Shown here: positions 35,360 to 46,414 of the stretch, piece after piece
How the letters are laid out: each line of letters opens with the position of its first letter
Numbering within the stretch: position 1 is the first letter of the stretch
Assembly: GCA_004154925.1 (NCBI GenBank)
Contig: QJNS01000168.1
Coordinates: 62,001 to 126,000, forward strand
DNA: 64,000 bases
Direction: 5' to 3'
From: Monosporascus cannonballus
Taxonomy: Eukaryota; Ascomycota; Sordariomycetes; Xylariales
Program-made: the position numbers and the translations under genes
Notes under the pieces: model-generated
The model's database searches: none
Seen by the model: the letters and a program-made list of their open reading frames with translations, nothing else
Told to the model about the DNA's origin: nothing

Positions 35360-35570
35360 TCGAATGTCAGGTCACATGTTATTAAACATATTAGCAGGTT
35401 TTACATACAATATAATGACTTCAGGTATAATATTCTTCTTTTTAGGATTAATACCTTTGTTGTTTATTATTGCTTTCTCGGGTTTAGAACTTGGGATAGC
35501 TTTTATACAAGCACAGGTATTTGTGGTTTTGTCATCGGGTTACATAAAGGATGGTTTAGATTTACATTAG
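35360..35570 (+). CDS. atp6: atp6 exon 2
   Basis: Completes Atp6 to about 265 residues: RMSGHMLLNILAGFTYNIMT, then the last helices and IQAQVFVVLSSGYIKDGLDL, TAG 35568-35570. Conserved Gln/Glu residues of the last helices (LELGIAFIQAQVF) line the proton path. Confidence 0.95.
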
Positions 35571-36236
35571 AAAATATTTTTGTAATTTATACTTTTCCTT
35601 TTAGTTCTAGTTGCAATGGTCCATATGTATGTTATTCTACAGGTAACACTCCACCGGATTATACTAACCCTCCGTCTACTCCTTCCTTGGTTCAGGACGA
35701 TTCTGAAGATAGCAGCGATTCTGAGGATGAAATTGATGTCGCTGGAAGGAAATTAGCTAAAAAATATAAAGATAATCCAAGTGGATTAGATGCTTATTGC
35801 GAACAAAAAAAAAAGGGAAATATCTCAAAGGTATATAGCAGAAGCTAACAGAGTTAATCCTGAGGATCGTGATCCACTTCGAGAACAAAGAGATGAAAGT
35901 CTAAGGGTCATAGCGGAAAAACGTGCATGAGTATTAGATTATATTCAATCACAAGAATCGGAAACGGATTATGGTAGTTGAACTACTAGACGTAACAGTT
36001 CTGCTAGTGAAAATGGTTCTGACCAAGGTAGTACTAATCAAAACCTACCTTCTTCTAGTTCTGCTAATCAAGAACCTAGCTCTACTAATCAAGAATCTAG
36101 CTCTGCTAATCAAGAATCTAGCTCTGCTAATCAAGAATCTAGTAGTACATCAGCTACTGGAAGTAGATTTAAACAAGATTCTTCGGATGTGAAGCCAGAA
36201 AACGATCTTATGGATTTTGACGATCCTATTGGTTAG
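35549..36236 (+). pseudogene. Orphan acidic ORF after atp6, broken at an A run
   Basis: Not recognised. It starts by overlapping the atp6 end in another frame (LHKGWFRFTLENIF), then PPDYTNPPSTPSLVQDDSED and SDSEDEIDVAGRKLAKKYK. A run of about ten A (about 35807-35816) then shifts the frame; after the slip it continues REISQRYIAEANRVNPEDRD, WVLDYIQSQESETDYGSW and tandem NQESSSA repeats (21-nt unit, 36064-36145) to PENDLMDFDDPIG and TAG 36234-36236. TGA = Trp twice. A sequencing or replication slip, a programmed shift or true decay are all possible. Confidence 0.6.
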
Positions 36237-36737
36237 TTTTTCTTGAGTTTTGTTAGTTTTTAGTTAAAATTAGTTTAATTTTAATAAGTATTAAATAGGT
36301 TAATAATTTTTTAGAGGGACGTCACTTTAGGCTCCTTAAAAATTTAGTTAGGATGAATAGCCATTGGTTGCTTGTTTCTTAATTAATTTAGTAGGAAGGA
36401 ACCTCTGATTTTATATATTGTTACTTTACTAGAGGGTTCTTTTTCAACATCTTATTAGGGAGGAACTTTAAAGCCCCTAGCTTGCGCAGGGATTAAGAAT
36501 AAAATGTAAAAATAAATGATTACGTGGTTATCTTTTTTCCAAGCTAGTTAAGCATATCTGGTTTGGTAATTAATATAACCGGGTGGTGGTGGGTGTAATT
36601 ATTATTTCTTCAACTTCGAAAATAATAATCTAGACGTAAGCTCTAATTATTTTCGGAATCCTCTTGAAGAGAAAAATGGAGAAGCTCTATTCTATTTAAG
36701 ATTTTATTTTAAGTAGTTAATATTGAAAGTATAATAG
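36237..36737 (+). other. Spacer with one GC-rich repeat
   Basis: Contains CCCCTAGCTTGCGCAGGG at about 36476, a copy of the dispersed unit, and an inverted pair around 36605-36655 (CGAAAATAATAATC/ATTATTTTCGG). No gene recognised. Confidence 0.6.
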
Positions 36738-37061
36738 ATTAAAGCCGTAAAAAAAGAAGGTATTTGTCCACCTTTTGGATGATATTCCATATATGATAGA
36801 CCACAAAGGGATAACCCTTTTCATATATGGCATAATATTAGAAGCATGGACGAATGTTCAGAATTACAGCTTAGATGTATAATAAGTAGATTAGAATTTG
36901 TAAAATCTGATCTAATTAATACTGGTAATCAAGAACTTATCTCGGGTGCTCTAGAAGGAAGAGTTAGACTAATGAGTATCTATGATCGTTTATTAGATGA
37001 AGCGAATAGAAGCCTAAGATCTAGATCTCCTCCTTCTTCATCTAGAAATACTAATAGTTAA
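36738..37061 (+). CDS. Small orphan ORF upstream of trnR copy
   Basis: Not recognised. The frame is open from 36738; the first ATG is 36846. Before it reads KEGICPPFGWYSIYDRPQRD and NPFHIWHNIRS; after it comes a helical MDECSELQLRCIISRLEFVK...RLLDEANRSLRSRSPPSSS, stop 37059-37061. One TGA Trp (36778). It may be an N-terminally truncated gene. It resembles the other orphan ORFs only in having a charged, Ser-rich end. Confidence 0.45.
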
Positions 37062-37211
37062 AATTAGTTTAATTTTAATTATTTATTGTTTTAAATTAAA
37101 CAATTATGCGAAATATCTCTATAAATATAATATTATGTTATAATTTATAATTATTATTTAGTGTTGTAATAGTACACAGATATTATTAATAATTTAAAGA
37201 TTAATAATATA

Positions 37212-37282
37212 TTCTTATTAGCTCAAAGGTAAAGCAGGATACTTCTAATATCCCGATTTTAGTTCGAATCTAAAATGAGAAT
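37212..37282 (+). tRNA. trnR: tRNA-Arg (anticodon TCT), second copy
   Basis: Same sequence as 12557-12627 except for two or three changes: acceptor TTCTTAT/ATGAGAA with one T-G pair, D arm AAGGTAAAGC, identical anticodon arm (loop CTTCTAA) and T arm. It looks functional. Confidence 0.88.
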
Positions 37283-37965
37283 GAGGGGCTTCTACATTTA
37301 GTCTTTTTATTTTAAGTAGATATAATAATAATAAAAGACTGCTAAAAAATCATCTTTTAGTAAGGTATCCCTCCCCCCTACCTTTAGCAAACCTTAATTA
37401 GAAGTGCATTTATTAAACATCTAAGGTTTATCTTTTTGGATATTTACATAGATACACCCTGATAGAATGAAGGCAGATAAGGGTAGAAATAGGAAGAATA
37501 ATATAACTCTCTTCCTATAAGTTTTAGAGATAATAATAAACTAAATTTAAAAGAATTTAAGGAAAGTTATAGTAAACAATATGTCCGTATATTTAATTAC
37601 TTTAACCGAAAGGTTTAGGTTTAAAATAGAAAATATAATAAATTAACCCTTCGGCCTAGTACCTAAGGTCTTCTTCATAATAGTTATTTATTATTAAATA
37701 AATATAATTATAAGGTTGATCTCTTAAACCAGGGTTCGGAGGATAGATAGGTTTATCATAATATAAGATTTAAAAGCGAGCTTAGCAAAGCCTACATAAA
37801 ACTATAATTTAGAGAGATATAATTACCTAGAAATAGCTTGGTTTTATTCGAAACTTTTGTTTAAGGTCATGAACTTTTTGTACTAATTTTCATAATAATA
37901 AAATAAAATAACTATATTTAAAGGTTTTTTAAACCAGGATCAGATAGGGAACCAAAAATTTATAG
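37283..37965 (+). other. Spacer before rns
   Basis: No gene recognised. Includes a CCTCCCCCCTACC run at about 37370. The rns 5' end may lie within the last part. Confidence 0.5.
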
Positions 37966-38022
37966 TGATGGATTTTACCATCAAGACTTTTACAATAAAT
38001 AAGTAAATTGTATTTATATAGG
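37966..38022 (+). promoter_or_regulatory. Conserved block before rns, repeated before trnY
   Basis: GATGGATTTTACCATC (a small hairpin) followed by AAGACTTTTACAATAAATAA and AATTGTATTTATATAG recurs at 52325-52379 with one or two differences. In both places an RNA gene starts straight after. This suggests a shared promoter or RNA-processing signal, or simply duplication of the rns 5' flank. Confidence 0.5.
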
Positions 38023-38364
38023 TGAGTTTGGTGATGGCTCTGATTGAACGCTGTCTAAATGCTTGACACATGCTAATCGAACGTTTAATTTAATGAATAA
38101 TTTTATTAAAAGTGGTGTACAGGTGAGTATAGATATCCGGCCTACCTTAAAGAGAGGGAAAGATCCCTCATAATAATAAAAAGGGTGTAAACAACCCGCT
38201 TTAAGAGGACTTAAGGAGTTATCGTCGGGATAGGTAGTTGTTAAGGTTATTACTTAACAAGCCTTAATTCTCGTAGTCGAAGCTGAAAGGTTGATCGACC
38301 ACACTGGGTCTGAAAAAACCCCAGGGCAAGCGAGTACAGCAGTGAGGAATTTTGGTCAATGGCC
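38023..38364 (+). rRNA. rns: rns exon 1 (small-subunit rRNA 5' domain)
   Basis: GAGTTTGGTGATGGCTCTG and TTGAACGCTG match the universal 5' part of small-subunit rRNA. Further on come CACACTGGGTCTGA and GGAATTTTGGTCAATGGCC (the 340-380 region of the bacterial molecule). It ends at GGCC 38361-38364, shown by the uninterrupted copy at 43054-43099. The exact 5' end is uncertain. Confidence 0.9.
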
Positions 38365-39258
38365 GGTGCGCGATTTAATTATATTTGTGCCCGTTTAAGC
38401 CAATAAAATGAATAATTTATTGGAATCATAAACTAGTCGAGTTCTCAATAGGACTATAAAGCGTCTGACTTATCCACGGGCTTAAAAGGGTGTCTCCTAA
38501 GGCCCTCGAAGATCTGGAAACAGAGTGGGGAGTGTAGCATGTCAGAAAAGCGAATTAGCAGGACCCGGTGAATAACCATGAGGAGGTAATGGCCCTCATG
38601 AGACGGACTGAAACAATAGACTATCTAATTTGCAAGCTAAAGAATCATATGGATGTTTTGAAGGAGCGGGGAATCGAGGACCACGATATAGGATTTAATC
38701 GCCTATTGGTAATACGAAGGGGGACGGCGGCCAGCCCCTTAGCGAGAACTATTACTAGCCCAACTAAGTGAAAAAGCATAACGTAACCGAGCAGGTTGAC
38801 AACCTAAGTGATTCGTATGACACAAGTATAAGAACTTCGGATTGACTAAAGCAGTAGAAATATTCTACTCAGTTGTAATTGACCCTCACTACTAGAATAA
38901 GGAAAATATTACAACTGTTAATTTAAGCTAAGTTAACGGAGGCCCAATAGTAGCATATGTCTAGTGAACAGATGTGAAGTGGGCTAGCCGAATTCAATGG
39001 ATACCAAAGAAGGTGAGGCATGGTGGTTAAATTCCACATCTATCCTTATCTTCTCCCTAGTAGTCAAATGCCAGTCTGTTAGTAATAGCAGATGATCCAA
39101 ATCCTTGGATCCGGAACTTCAACGTGGTGAATTCGGGTGAGAGCCGTATGCATTGAAAGGTGCACGTACGGTTCGGTGGGGGGGTCACAGGAATTATTAA
39201 CCTTAGCATGTCCGTGTGTTAAGCCCATTGATAATTCAGAGTCGGGTCCCTACCCAAC
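38365..39258 (+). mobile_element. Group II intron 1 in rns, ORF-less
   Basis: 5' end GGTGCGCG fits the group II GUGYG start. Domain V is clear: GAGCCGTATGC-(ATTGAAAGGT)-GCACGTACGGTTC at 39141-39172. Domain VI and the 3' end are GGGTCCCTACCCAAC at about 39244-39258. Internal segments (AAAGGGTGTCTCCTAAGGCC, GGGGAGTGTAGCATGT) match those of the next intron (39349, 39392), so the two are relatives. It lacks the RT ORF. Confidence 0.85.
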
Positions 39259-42200
39259 TGCGCTGTCTAATAATATATATGGTTGTTTTCTTGACAAGAA
39301 AATCAGATTGTTTCTATTATCTGTAAAGCATCATACTTATCCTCGGTTTAAAAGGGTGTCGCCTTAGACCTTGAAAATCTAGTAATAGAGAGGGGAGTGT
39401 AGCATGTATGAAAAGCGACTGTGCCGGACTCTAAGGGAGTTGGAGCGGAAGAAACGACAACACGGTTGCAAGCTAAGAACTTCATGGTAATTAGAGTAGG
39501 ATGTGGGGATAAAGGACCATTATTACGGATAAAGAGAAACTCCAACACGCCGTAAACTACTACAGTCAATCATCTGGCCATGGATTGACCGAGGAAACTA
39601 GTAGTACCCAGCAAAGTGAAAATGCATAAACATCATATTGCCTAAAAAGTTCAGTGCCGTATATATTAGAATTCAGGATCCTCTTAGAAATGCTAGCATT
39701 CATCACAGCTCTTACTTATATCAGTAGAAGGCAGATTTTGGTTAATGAGTGTATATTTTTGCTATCTGAAAAAGGTAGACTAAAGAATGTAAAGATAAAA
39801 GCCTAAACTGTTATAAAATGTGCTCTGTTGAGATGCAATAGCATTACTCATTAACAACGTTCACCCGATTTATATATTTATAATTTATTAATTTAATCAC
39901 TAACACGTAACTGCCTCTATAAAAAAAATCTTTCCTAACAATCTGGGGTTGATTACCAGTACCAGAACATCAGATCCGGAATACACTAGAAAGAGGAGAA
40001 CTAGTCCCAGAGTTGAGTCTGGGAACGGGAGAAAGGCTAGCACCCTACCTCTCCTTGTACAAATAGGTAAGTCTAGTACAGTGTCATGTTGCGAAAGAAT
40101 ATAAAATATAAAAAGCTACTACAAACTTCAAATCACTAACTAACTCAACACTTGGGTATGAAATCATACCCGCTAATCATAAACAACACACTGTAAGCAT
40201 TGAAAAGCTAGAAACAATGAAAGCCGGTTCAGCGAATGTTTATCAAATCATCAAAGATAGGATGATTTTTGACGCAAATGGTAGTTGTTGTAATGCTTTT
40301 GAGATTCTAAGCAGTGTGGACATATTAATGTTAGCGTACAACTCGATTAAGAGTAAACCAGGAAATATGACCGAAGGAGTGGACTCAACAACAATGGATG
40401 GTATAAACATGAAATGATTCCTAGAAACGCATGAAGCATTGAGAAGAGAATCATGACAACCCTATCCAGTAAGGAGAGTTTACATCCCCAAAGCCAATGG
40501 TAAGATGAGACCATTAGGTGTCAGCAGTCCAAGAGATAAGATAGTACAACAAGCTATGAAACTTACTTTGGAGACCATTCTAGAACCACTATTTTCTGAT
40601 TTATCTCATGGATTCAGACCAGACCGAGGCTGCCATACAGCCCTCAGAGAACTTAGAAAATGAAAAGGTGTTACCTGATTCATTGAAGGAGATATTAAAG
40701 GTTTTTTTGACAATATTGATCATCATATACTCGAAAAGCTATTAAAAGAACACTTTGGTGAAGCTAGGATAATCAATCTTTTCTGAAAATTTGTAAAGGC
40801 AGGTTACGTTGAGTGAGATAAAAATAAACTCAGTTATGTTAGTACGGATGTTGGAACTCCACAAGGGAGTGTGATCAGTCCAATCCTGTCCAATCTGATT
40901 CTACATGAACTCGATAAGTACATGGAGAAGATCATAGAAAAGCATGAAAAGGAATGTGAAGGTATAAAACCATACATGACTAATCCGGTATATCACAAAC
41001 TGACAATGAGAATTAATAGATTGAAAAAGAAGATAGTCAATCTCAAGAACGACGGACTGAGCTATAAATCAGAGAAATCTGAATACAGAAGGTTTATTAA
41101 AGATAGGCGTAAATTAAAGGCCTTACTACCAAATCCCTTGTACGCCAAGATAAGATACGTCAGATATGCTGACGATTGGCTAATTGGTGTTTGAGGAAGT
41201 AAGAATATGGCAAAAGAACTCAAGATAAACATTGCGAGAGAACTAAGTAAACTTAAATTGGAACTCTCGCTTGAAAAAACCCTGATTACGAATGCCAGAA
41301 CCAACAGAGCTAATTTCCTTGGGACATTTATAAAAAGAATGGCTTCTAACATTAGCGTCTTATTCACAAGAAAAGACAGAAGTAGTAGAAGAATAGCTGC
41401 AGGAAACTTATGGATGTCAGCCCCAATTCTAGAAATCGTTAAAAAACTTGAGAGCAAGGATTTCGTAAAGTGTAAAGGTTCGCGTTGAACCCCCAAATCC
41501 ATAGCTAAATTTACGGTTATTCCAGTACGAGACATCATACTGAGATATAATTCTATCGTTAACGGTATAGCCAACTATTATAGCTTCGTTGACAATAGAT
41601 GGCGATTGAACAAAATCACCTGAATTCTTAAGGAGAGCTTAAGAAAGACTATTAGTCGAAAATTGAGGATTAGTAAAAAGATTTTTAAACAGAAATTTGG
41701 TAATCATATTATAGTTAAGAACTATATCAAAGATCTTGATAAGGTCAAGATTACCAGGTTTTGCCAGCCGGATCTTACCAGAAGGCCTATGCTATTCCTG
41801 GGAAAGGCCAACTTCAATGATCCTCTGAATGCGCTATATCAGAGAGTCTCCACTTTAAACTCTCTAGGCCTAGCGTGCTCAAGTTGCGGGTCTACAGCAA
41901 ACATTGAGATGCATCATGTCAGACACGTGAAGACTGTAAACTTGAAGTTAAACTCATTTGATCAAATGATGGCCAAGATCAATAGGAAACAAGTACCTCT
42001 GTGTCGAAACTGTCACAATGATGTGCACAAAGGTTCCTATCAGGGGCTGTCGCTTAAAAATCATAATAAAGCATATAAAACTATTATTCAAAATATATAA
42101 AATATGAATGAAATATTGAGTCTGAATAAGACTAAGAAGTCGGAGACCCCATAGTAGTAATCATCGGGAACACGATTATGAAGGGGGTCAGCTTGATCAC

Positions 42201-42430
42201 AAAAAAAGGCAGATAAACTAAGTGAAGCATGGAGGACTTGTGTGCCTCAGCTATCTTTGCTAAGTCCCTTTCTGTAAAAGTTCATCATAAGCTTTAACAT
42301 CAGTAATGATGTTAGTTGCTTGAAAAAGCAACCATGCCTACTCATGTAGCGATCAAGGGGAGAGCCGTATGCATTGAAAGGTGCACGTACGGTTCGGTGG
42401 GGGGTTCACTATACTGGGTTCCTACCCAAC
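39259..42430 (+). mobile_element. Group II intron 2 in rns with reverse transcriptase
   Basis: Directly follows intron 1 with no visible rRNA exon between them. Segments AAAGGGTGTCGCC and GGGGAGTGTAGCATGT parallel intron 1. Domain V at 42363-42393 is identical to that of intron 1. The 3' end GGGTTCCTACCCAAC (42416-42430) is followed by AAACGGCTGAAC, the next rRNA exon. The intron site corresponds to about position 379 of bacterial 16S, a known fungal group II site. Confidence 0.87.
40217..42100 (+). CDS. Group II intron reverse transcriptase-maturase with HNH domain
   Basis: About 627 residues with TGA read as Trp at many sites. Order: RT domain ([62 protein letters not shown] and the catalytic YADDW at about 41164); then the maturase X domain ([16 protein letters not shown]); then a C-terminal HNH nuclease ([19 protein letters not shown] ... 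CRNCHNDVH) with two CxxC zinc pairs. All key residues are present, so target-primed reverse transcription and splicing help look feasible. It sits upstream of domains V and VI. Confidence 0.93.
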
Positions 42431-42610
42431 AAACGGCTGAACTGGCAACTTAGAGGAATGGTAGACCGTAAAGGGACTACAAATTGATTATCAAATAAAG
42501 TTCTAAATGCATTATTGATAATGACGATATGCAGATTTATGCCTTGACTAATTACGTGCCAGCAGTCGCGGTAATACGTAAGAGGCTAGTGTTATTCATC
42601 TTTAATAGGT
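42431..42610 (+). rRNA. rns: rns exon 2
   Basis: AAACGGCTGAACTGGCAAC through the 530 loop GTGCCAGCAGTCGCGGTAAT (42556-42575) to TTATTCATCTTTAATAGGT, exon-ending T at 42610. Confidence 0.92.
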
Positions 42611-43053
42611 GCTTTGTAATGTAGGAAATTACAAGTGTGCCTTAAACTATCAAACTCCGGGGACACCCTAAAGTTCTTGATACCAAGCAGTGTATGAAAA
42701 TACATTAGTGGCTGAAGTAATTACTCAGGGATGGTAACAAGTCAAGAAATGATGGAAACTGAAATGGGTTATCGCGGATCTAAGTCAAATAAGGGTAACA
42801 CTTTATTTGTAAAAGAGCAACGAGTAGACGGTAGTTGCATTGGAACCTCAAGGGAATCTTGAGGAATAGTAGGTTTTGTCGATTAAGAGGGTAATTTTAG
42901 TATTAATTATAATATGAATACAAGAATGTAGACTCTGTGATTGATACCTATTGAAAAAGGTTTAAAGTGTTTTATGTAAACACAGATAATAGAAAATAGT
43001 AGTGTAATTGGTTTGAAAGAATGCAGGGAGATTAGATGCATTAAGTACAAGGA

Positions 43054-43099
43054 GAGGAATTTTGGTCAATGGCCAAACGGCTGAACTGGCAACTTAGAG
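43054..43099 (+). repeat. Spliced-looking rns exon junction inside an rns intron
   Basis: GGAATTTTGGTCAATGGCC (as at 38346-38364) is directly joined to AAACGGCTGAACTGGC (as at 42431) without the two group II introns. It provides the start ATG (in CAATGGCC) of the LAGLIDADG ORF. Confidence 0.93.
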
Positions 43100-44241
43100 A
43101 GATGACTTTAAGAATTACTCCTTACTATTTGAGTCGTTACCTATCTATTCTTAATGAGTTAAAAAATTGTATGCTTTTAACTTTAATTAACCAAATAAAA
43201 AAAAAAATGTTCTTAACCAAATCAACTATTAAAAATAAAAAATATCCAATGTTAAGGTGTACTCTAACGGGTCTCGAGAGAGATTATCAAATCAGAATCC
43301 TTTCTAAGGGATTATGTAAAAAGGAGAGAAGGTTTTACTCTACATTAGATAATATAATAAATGCTACTAATATAAATCCTTGATTCTTAACTGGGTTTAT
43401 AGATGGTGAAGGATGTTTTAGAATTTCTTTAACTAAAATTAATAGAGCCATTGGTTGAAGAGTGCAACTTTTCTTTCAAATTAATCTCCACGTAAAAGAT
43501 AGAGCATTATTAGAAAGCATTAAGGATTATCTAGGAGTAGGTAAAATTCATAACTCTGGTAAAAATCTTATCCAATATAGAATTCAAACTTCTGACGAAT
43601 TAACTATTCTTATTAAACATTTGGAAACATACCCTTTAATATCTCAAAAAAGGGCTGACTTTGAGCTTTTTAATAAGGCTCATAGGTTAGTTATGAGCAA
43701 AGAGCATTTAAATAAAGAAGGTATTTCAGAGATAGTTTCTCTTAAAGCTTCTTTAAATTTAGGTTTATCTGAGCAAATGAAATTAGCTTTCCCTGATGTA
43801 ATTCCTACTGCGAGATGCACGGATTTTTCTGTTAGTATTCCGGATTGTAATTGATTATCCGGGTTTGCATCAGCTGAAGGTTGTTTCATGGTAGGTATAA
43901 CTAAATCTAGTCAGTCTTCCACTGGAAATCAGGTTTATTTAATTTTTATTATTACTCAACACATACGTGATGAATTATTGATGAAATGTTTGATAGATTA
44001 TTTTAATTGTGGTAGATTGTGTAGAAAAAGGGATGTTTATGAATTCCAAGTTTCTAAGTTTTCAGATATTTGTGAAAAGGTTTTAGTTTTCTTCGATAAG
44101 TACCCTATCCTTGGTGAAAAAGCTAAGGATTTTTATGATTTTAGTGTTGTGTCAGGTTTAATGAAATCAAAAGTTCATTTAACTAAAGAAGGTGTTGCCA
44201 AAATACAAAAAATCAAGGAGGGTATGAATAGAGGTAGGTAA
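43069..44241 (+). CDS. LAGLIDADG homing endonuclease in rns intron
   Basis: 390 residues: motif 1 LTGFIDGEGCF (about 43387), motif 2 LSGFASAEGCF (about 43855). The N-terminus contains ERRFYSTLDN (about 43325). TGA Trp codons at 43381, 43456 and 43852. The first codons (MAKRLNWQL) are translated rRNA-derived sequence, so the start may be secondary. Stop TAG 44239-44241. Confidence 0.86.
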
Positions 44242-44332
44242 TTCTATCAGGCGATTGGTAAGATTTTACCTCTTAATCCTAAGATAAATCTGTAGAATTA
44301 ATATTTAGAGCCTGTAGATATTAATCGCCGTG

Positions 44333-44644
44333 TTAAAGGGTACTTAGACGGTAAATATTTTCCTTTTAAAAGGTACATTTTACTAGAGTTTTATGTGAGG
44401 AGGTAGTACTTAAGGTGTAGAGATGAAATTTGTTGATACCTCGGGGACTGATAAAGGCGAAGGCAACCTCTTATGTAAAAACTGACGTTAAAGGACGAAG
44501 GCACAGAGAACTAACAGGATTAGGTACCCCAGTAGTCTTTGCAGAGAATGATGAATGCCATAGGTTAGGTAAAAATACTTGGTCTATAAATGAAAGTGTA
44601 AGCATTTCACCTCAAGAGTAATGTGGCAACGCAGGAACTGAAAT
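44333..44644 (+). rRNA. rns: rns exon 3
   Basis: TTAAAGGGTACTTAGACGG, GTGTAGAGATGAAAT, GACTGATAAAGGCGAAGGC, ACAGGATTAGGTACCCCAGT (the 790 loop) and GCATTTCACCTCAAGAGTA through GGAACTGAAAT. Matches the central domain of small-subunit rRNA. Confidence 0.92.
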
Positions 44645-46055
44645 ACGTGTATGGAATATTGCAGCGTGGGTTCGAATCCCACTCTATGAAGTATATTCTG
44701 ATTTATATACTTTACTAAATAATGGGTTCTATGTTAAACCTTATAATGATAAGTTTTACCGTTTAAATTCTAATTGTAGAACTAAAGTATTATCTGCTTC
44801 AGTGTTAGGAGTAGGACAGTCCGTAAAGTTAGATAATTCTTTATCTCAATTTTATCAGTGATTTGTAGGATTCTCTGATGCAGAGGCTAGTTTTTTATTA
44901 CAACCTGTATTGAATTCTGATAATACTATACGAAAAATTACTTGAGTCTTTAGTATTGAACTACACAAAGATGATTTAGGTGTATTAGAATATATTCGTA
45001 ATAACTTAGGAATAGGTAATATAAGATTATATAAAGATAAGTGTATTTATGTAGTAACTAATATAGAAGGAACTTATCAATTAATCTCTATATTCGATAA
45101 ATATAACCTTAATACTACTAAATATCTTGATTATTGTAAATATAAAGAAGCTTTCCTTCTTTATCAAGAGAGAGATAAAAAATTGACAGAATTAGAATAC
45201 AAGAAAGAATTAGCTAATAAAATAGTAGAATTAAAGAATACAATGAATACTAAACGAATTAACATTACTATGCCATTAGATCATAATATTGTTATAACTA
45301 AAAGTTGATTACTAGGATACTTAGAAGGAGATAGTTCATTCTTTATTTCTAGAACTGACATTGAGCCAGTGTTTACTTTATCAGCCACAGAAGAACAATA
45401 TCTTTTATTTGAGAAAATAAAAGAATTTCTTATGGAAAACTTAGGGTTTGATAAATACTCTTTATTTAAATTAAAATGTACTCAGGTTATTTCTATAAAT
45501 AAAGTGAAATCTAGAGAGATGGGTAAACCTAGTATAATATTAACTATTAAAAACATTAGATTCTTAAATAACTATTTTATACCTTACTTTGAAGATAGTA
45601 TCTTTATCTCAAAAAAAGGTTTAGATTTCCAAGACTTTAAGCTTATAACTCAGGCAGTTTATAAAGGTTCACACAAAATAGATGAAATTAGATCTTTAAT
45701 CTTAAAGTTATCATATACAATGAATAACTTTAGATTATCCACAAGTGAAAGATTAACCGAGGTCTTAAGTGTAAAAGAAAGGGATATGATAGCTAATGCA
45801 GTACCTTTATTAGAGTATCTTAGCGATGGTCGTGTTAGAGATTTAAGTAATAACTCTATACTAACTACAACAATTAGTTGCGTATATGAGATAGTAACTC
45901 CAGAAGGAAACTATATAATACTTGATTCTTTAAAGGATGTTCTATCAGAGGTAGGTGTTGGTTTCAGAACTCTAAAGAAACAATTAGATTTAGATGGGAT
46001 AGCAGAAGTTAAAGGTTATACCATTAAAAGAATTTCGGTATTTAGTAAGAGATAA
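44645..46055 (+). CDS. LAGLIDADG homing endonuclease in rns intron
   Basis: Motif 1 is FVGFSDAEASF (about 44863), motif 2 LLGYLEGDSSF (about 45313). The frame is open from the intron start; no ATG precedes motif 1, so the start codon is unknown. The first codons overlap CGTGGGTTCGAATCCCAC (about 44665), which looks like a tRNA T arm. TGA Trp codons include 44861, 44944 and 45305. It is closely related to the nad6 intron ORF (NLGFDKYSLFKLK versus NLGFDKYSMFKLK). Stop TAA 46053-46055. Confidence 0.82.
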
Positions 46056-46376
46056 GCAGAATGAGGGACTAAGCAAGATTACAATCAAATAGTTCCATAT
46101 TTATAGAAAAAAAAATAAGGTGAAAACGGTTAAGGGTGTCCTAAATCAAGCGTAAGTTAGATTTTAATGAATTGATCCCTCATTAGACCCAAGACCGTCG
46201 GCAGTTGTAAATGTCGCTACAGACTGGATCACCGGGGCTAGACTGAAATGTCTGTTCGAATGTACAGTCGGATTCTGAAACGAGTGCAATATCGTAGGGA
46301 GGAAGGATAAATCTAAACCATGCATGGTAGATAGCCAATTACACGGTGGCAATAACTCCCGGTTAATCAGAATTGA
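44645..46376 (+). other. rns: rns group I intron, paralogue of nad6 intron
   Basis: The 3' core (GAAAACGGTTAAGG about 46123, AGACCGTCGGCAGTTGTAAA about 46191, CGCTACAGACTGG about 46214, TGTACAGTCGGATTC about 46259) nearly matches that of the nad6 intron (61631-61741). Position is near 915 of bacterial 16S. Boundaries are within a few bases, because exon and intron ends share GAAT/GAAAT. Confidence 0.82.
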
Positions 46377-46414
46377 ATCACTAGACCGTTTCTGACACCA
46401 GCAATGAAGTATGT
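46377..46414 (+). rRNA. rns: rns exon 4 (38 nt)
   Basis: CACTAGACCGTTTCTGACAC then CAGCAATGAAGTATGT; the molecule continues TATTTAATTCGATGATCC at 48560. A very short exon between a group I and a group II intron. Confidence 0.87.

Larger units (their letters stand above)
42611..44332 (+). other. rns: rns group I intron with LAGLIDADG ORF
   Basis: Core AAACTCCGGGGACACCCTAA (42651), TACTCAGGGATGGTAAC (about 42722), GGGTTATCGCGGATCTAAG (about 42766) and ACGAGTAGACGG (about 42820), the same class as the atp6 and second nad4 introns. It ends GCCGTG at 44332 before TTAAAGGGTACTTAGACGG. Position is near 569 of bacterial 16S. It holds a 46-nt copy of uninterrupted rns exon sequence at 43054-43099. 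Confidence 0.88.

Noticed and set aside
36064..36145. CRISPR-like or minisatellite array
   Set aside because: It is a short tandem coding repeat (21-nt unit) without spacers; no CRISPR arrays were seen anywhere.
38568..38771. 67-codon ORF inside group II intron 1
   Set aside because: Falls in conserved group II RNA segments shared with intron 2, where the frame is not kept.
39259..42430. Bacterial or retroviral origin of the reverse transcriptase
   Set aside because: The RT, maturase and HNH order plus intron domain V identify an ordinary group II intron protein of mitochondria.
44430..44621. 63-codon ORF in rns exon 3; likewise 39137-39367
   Set aside because: These are rRNA and group II domain V/VI sequences, not coding.
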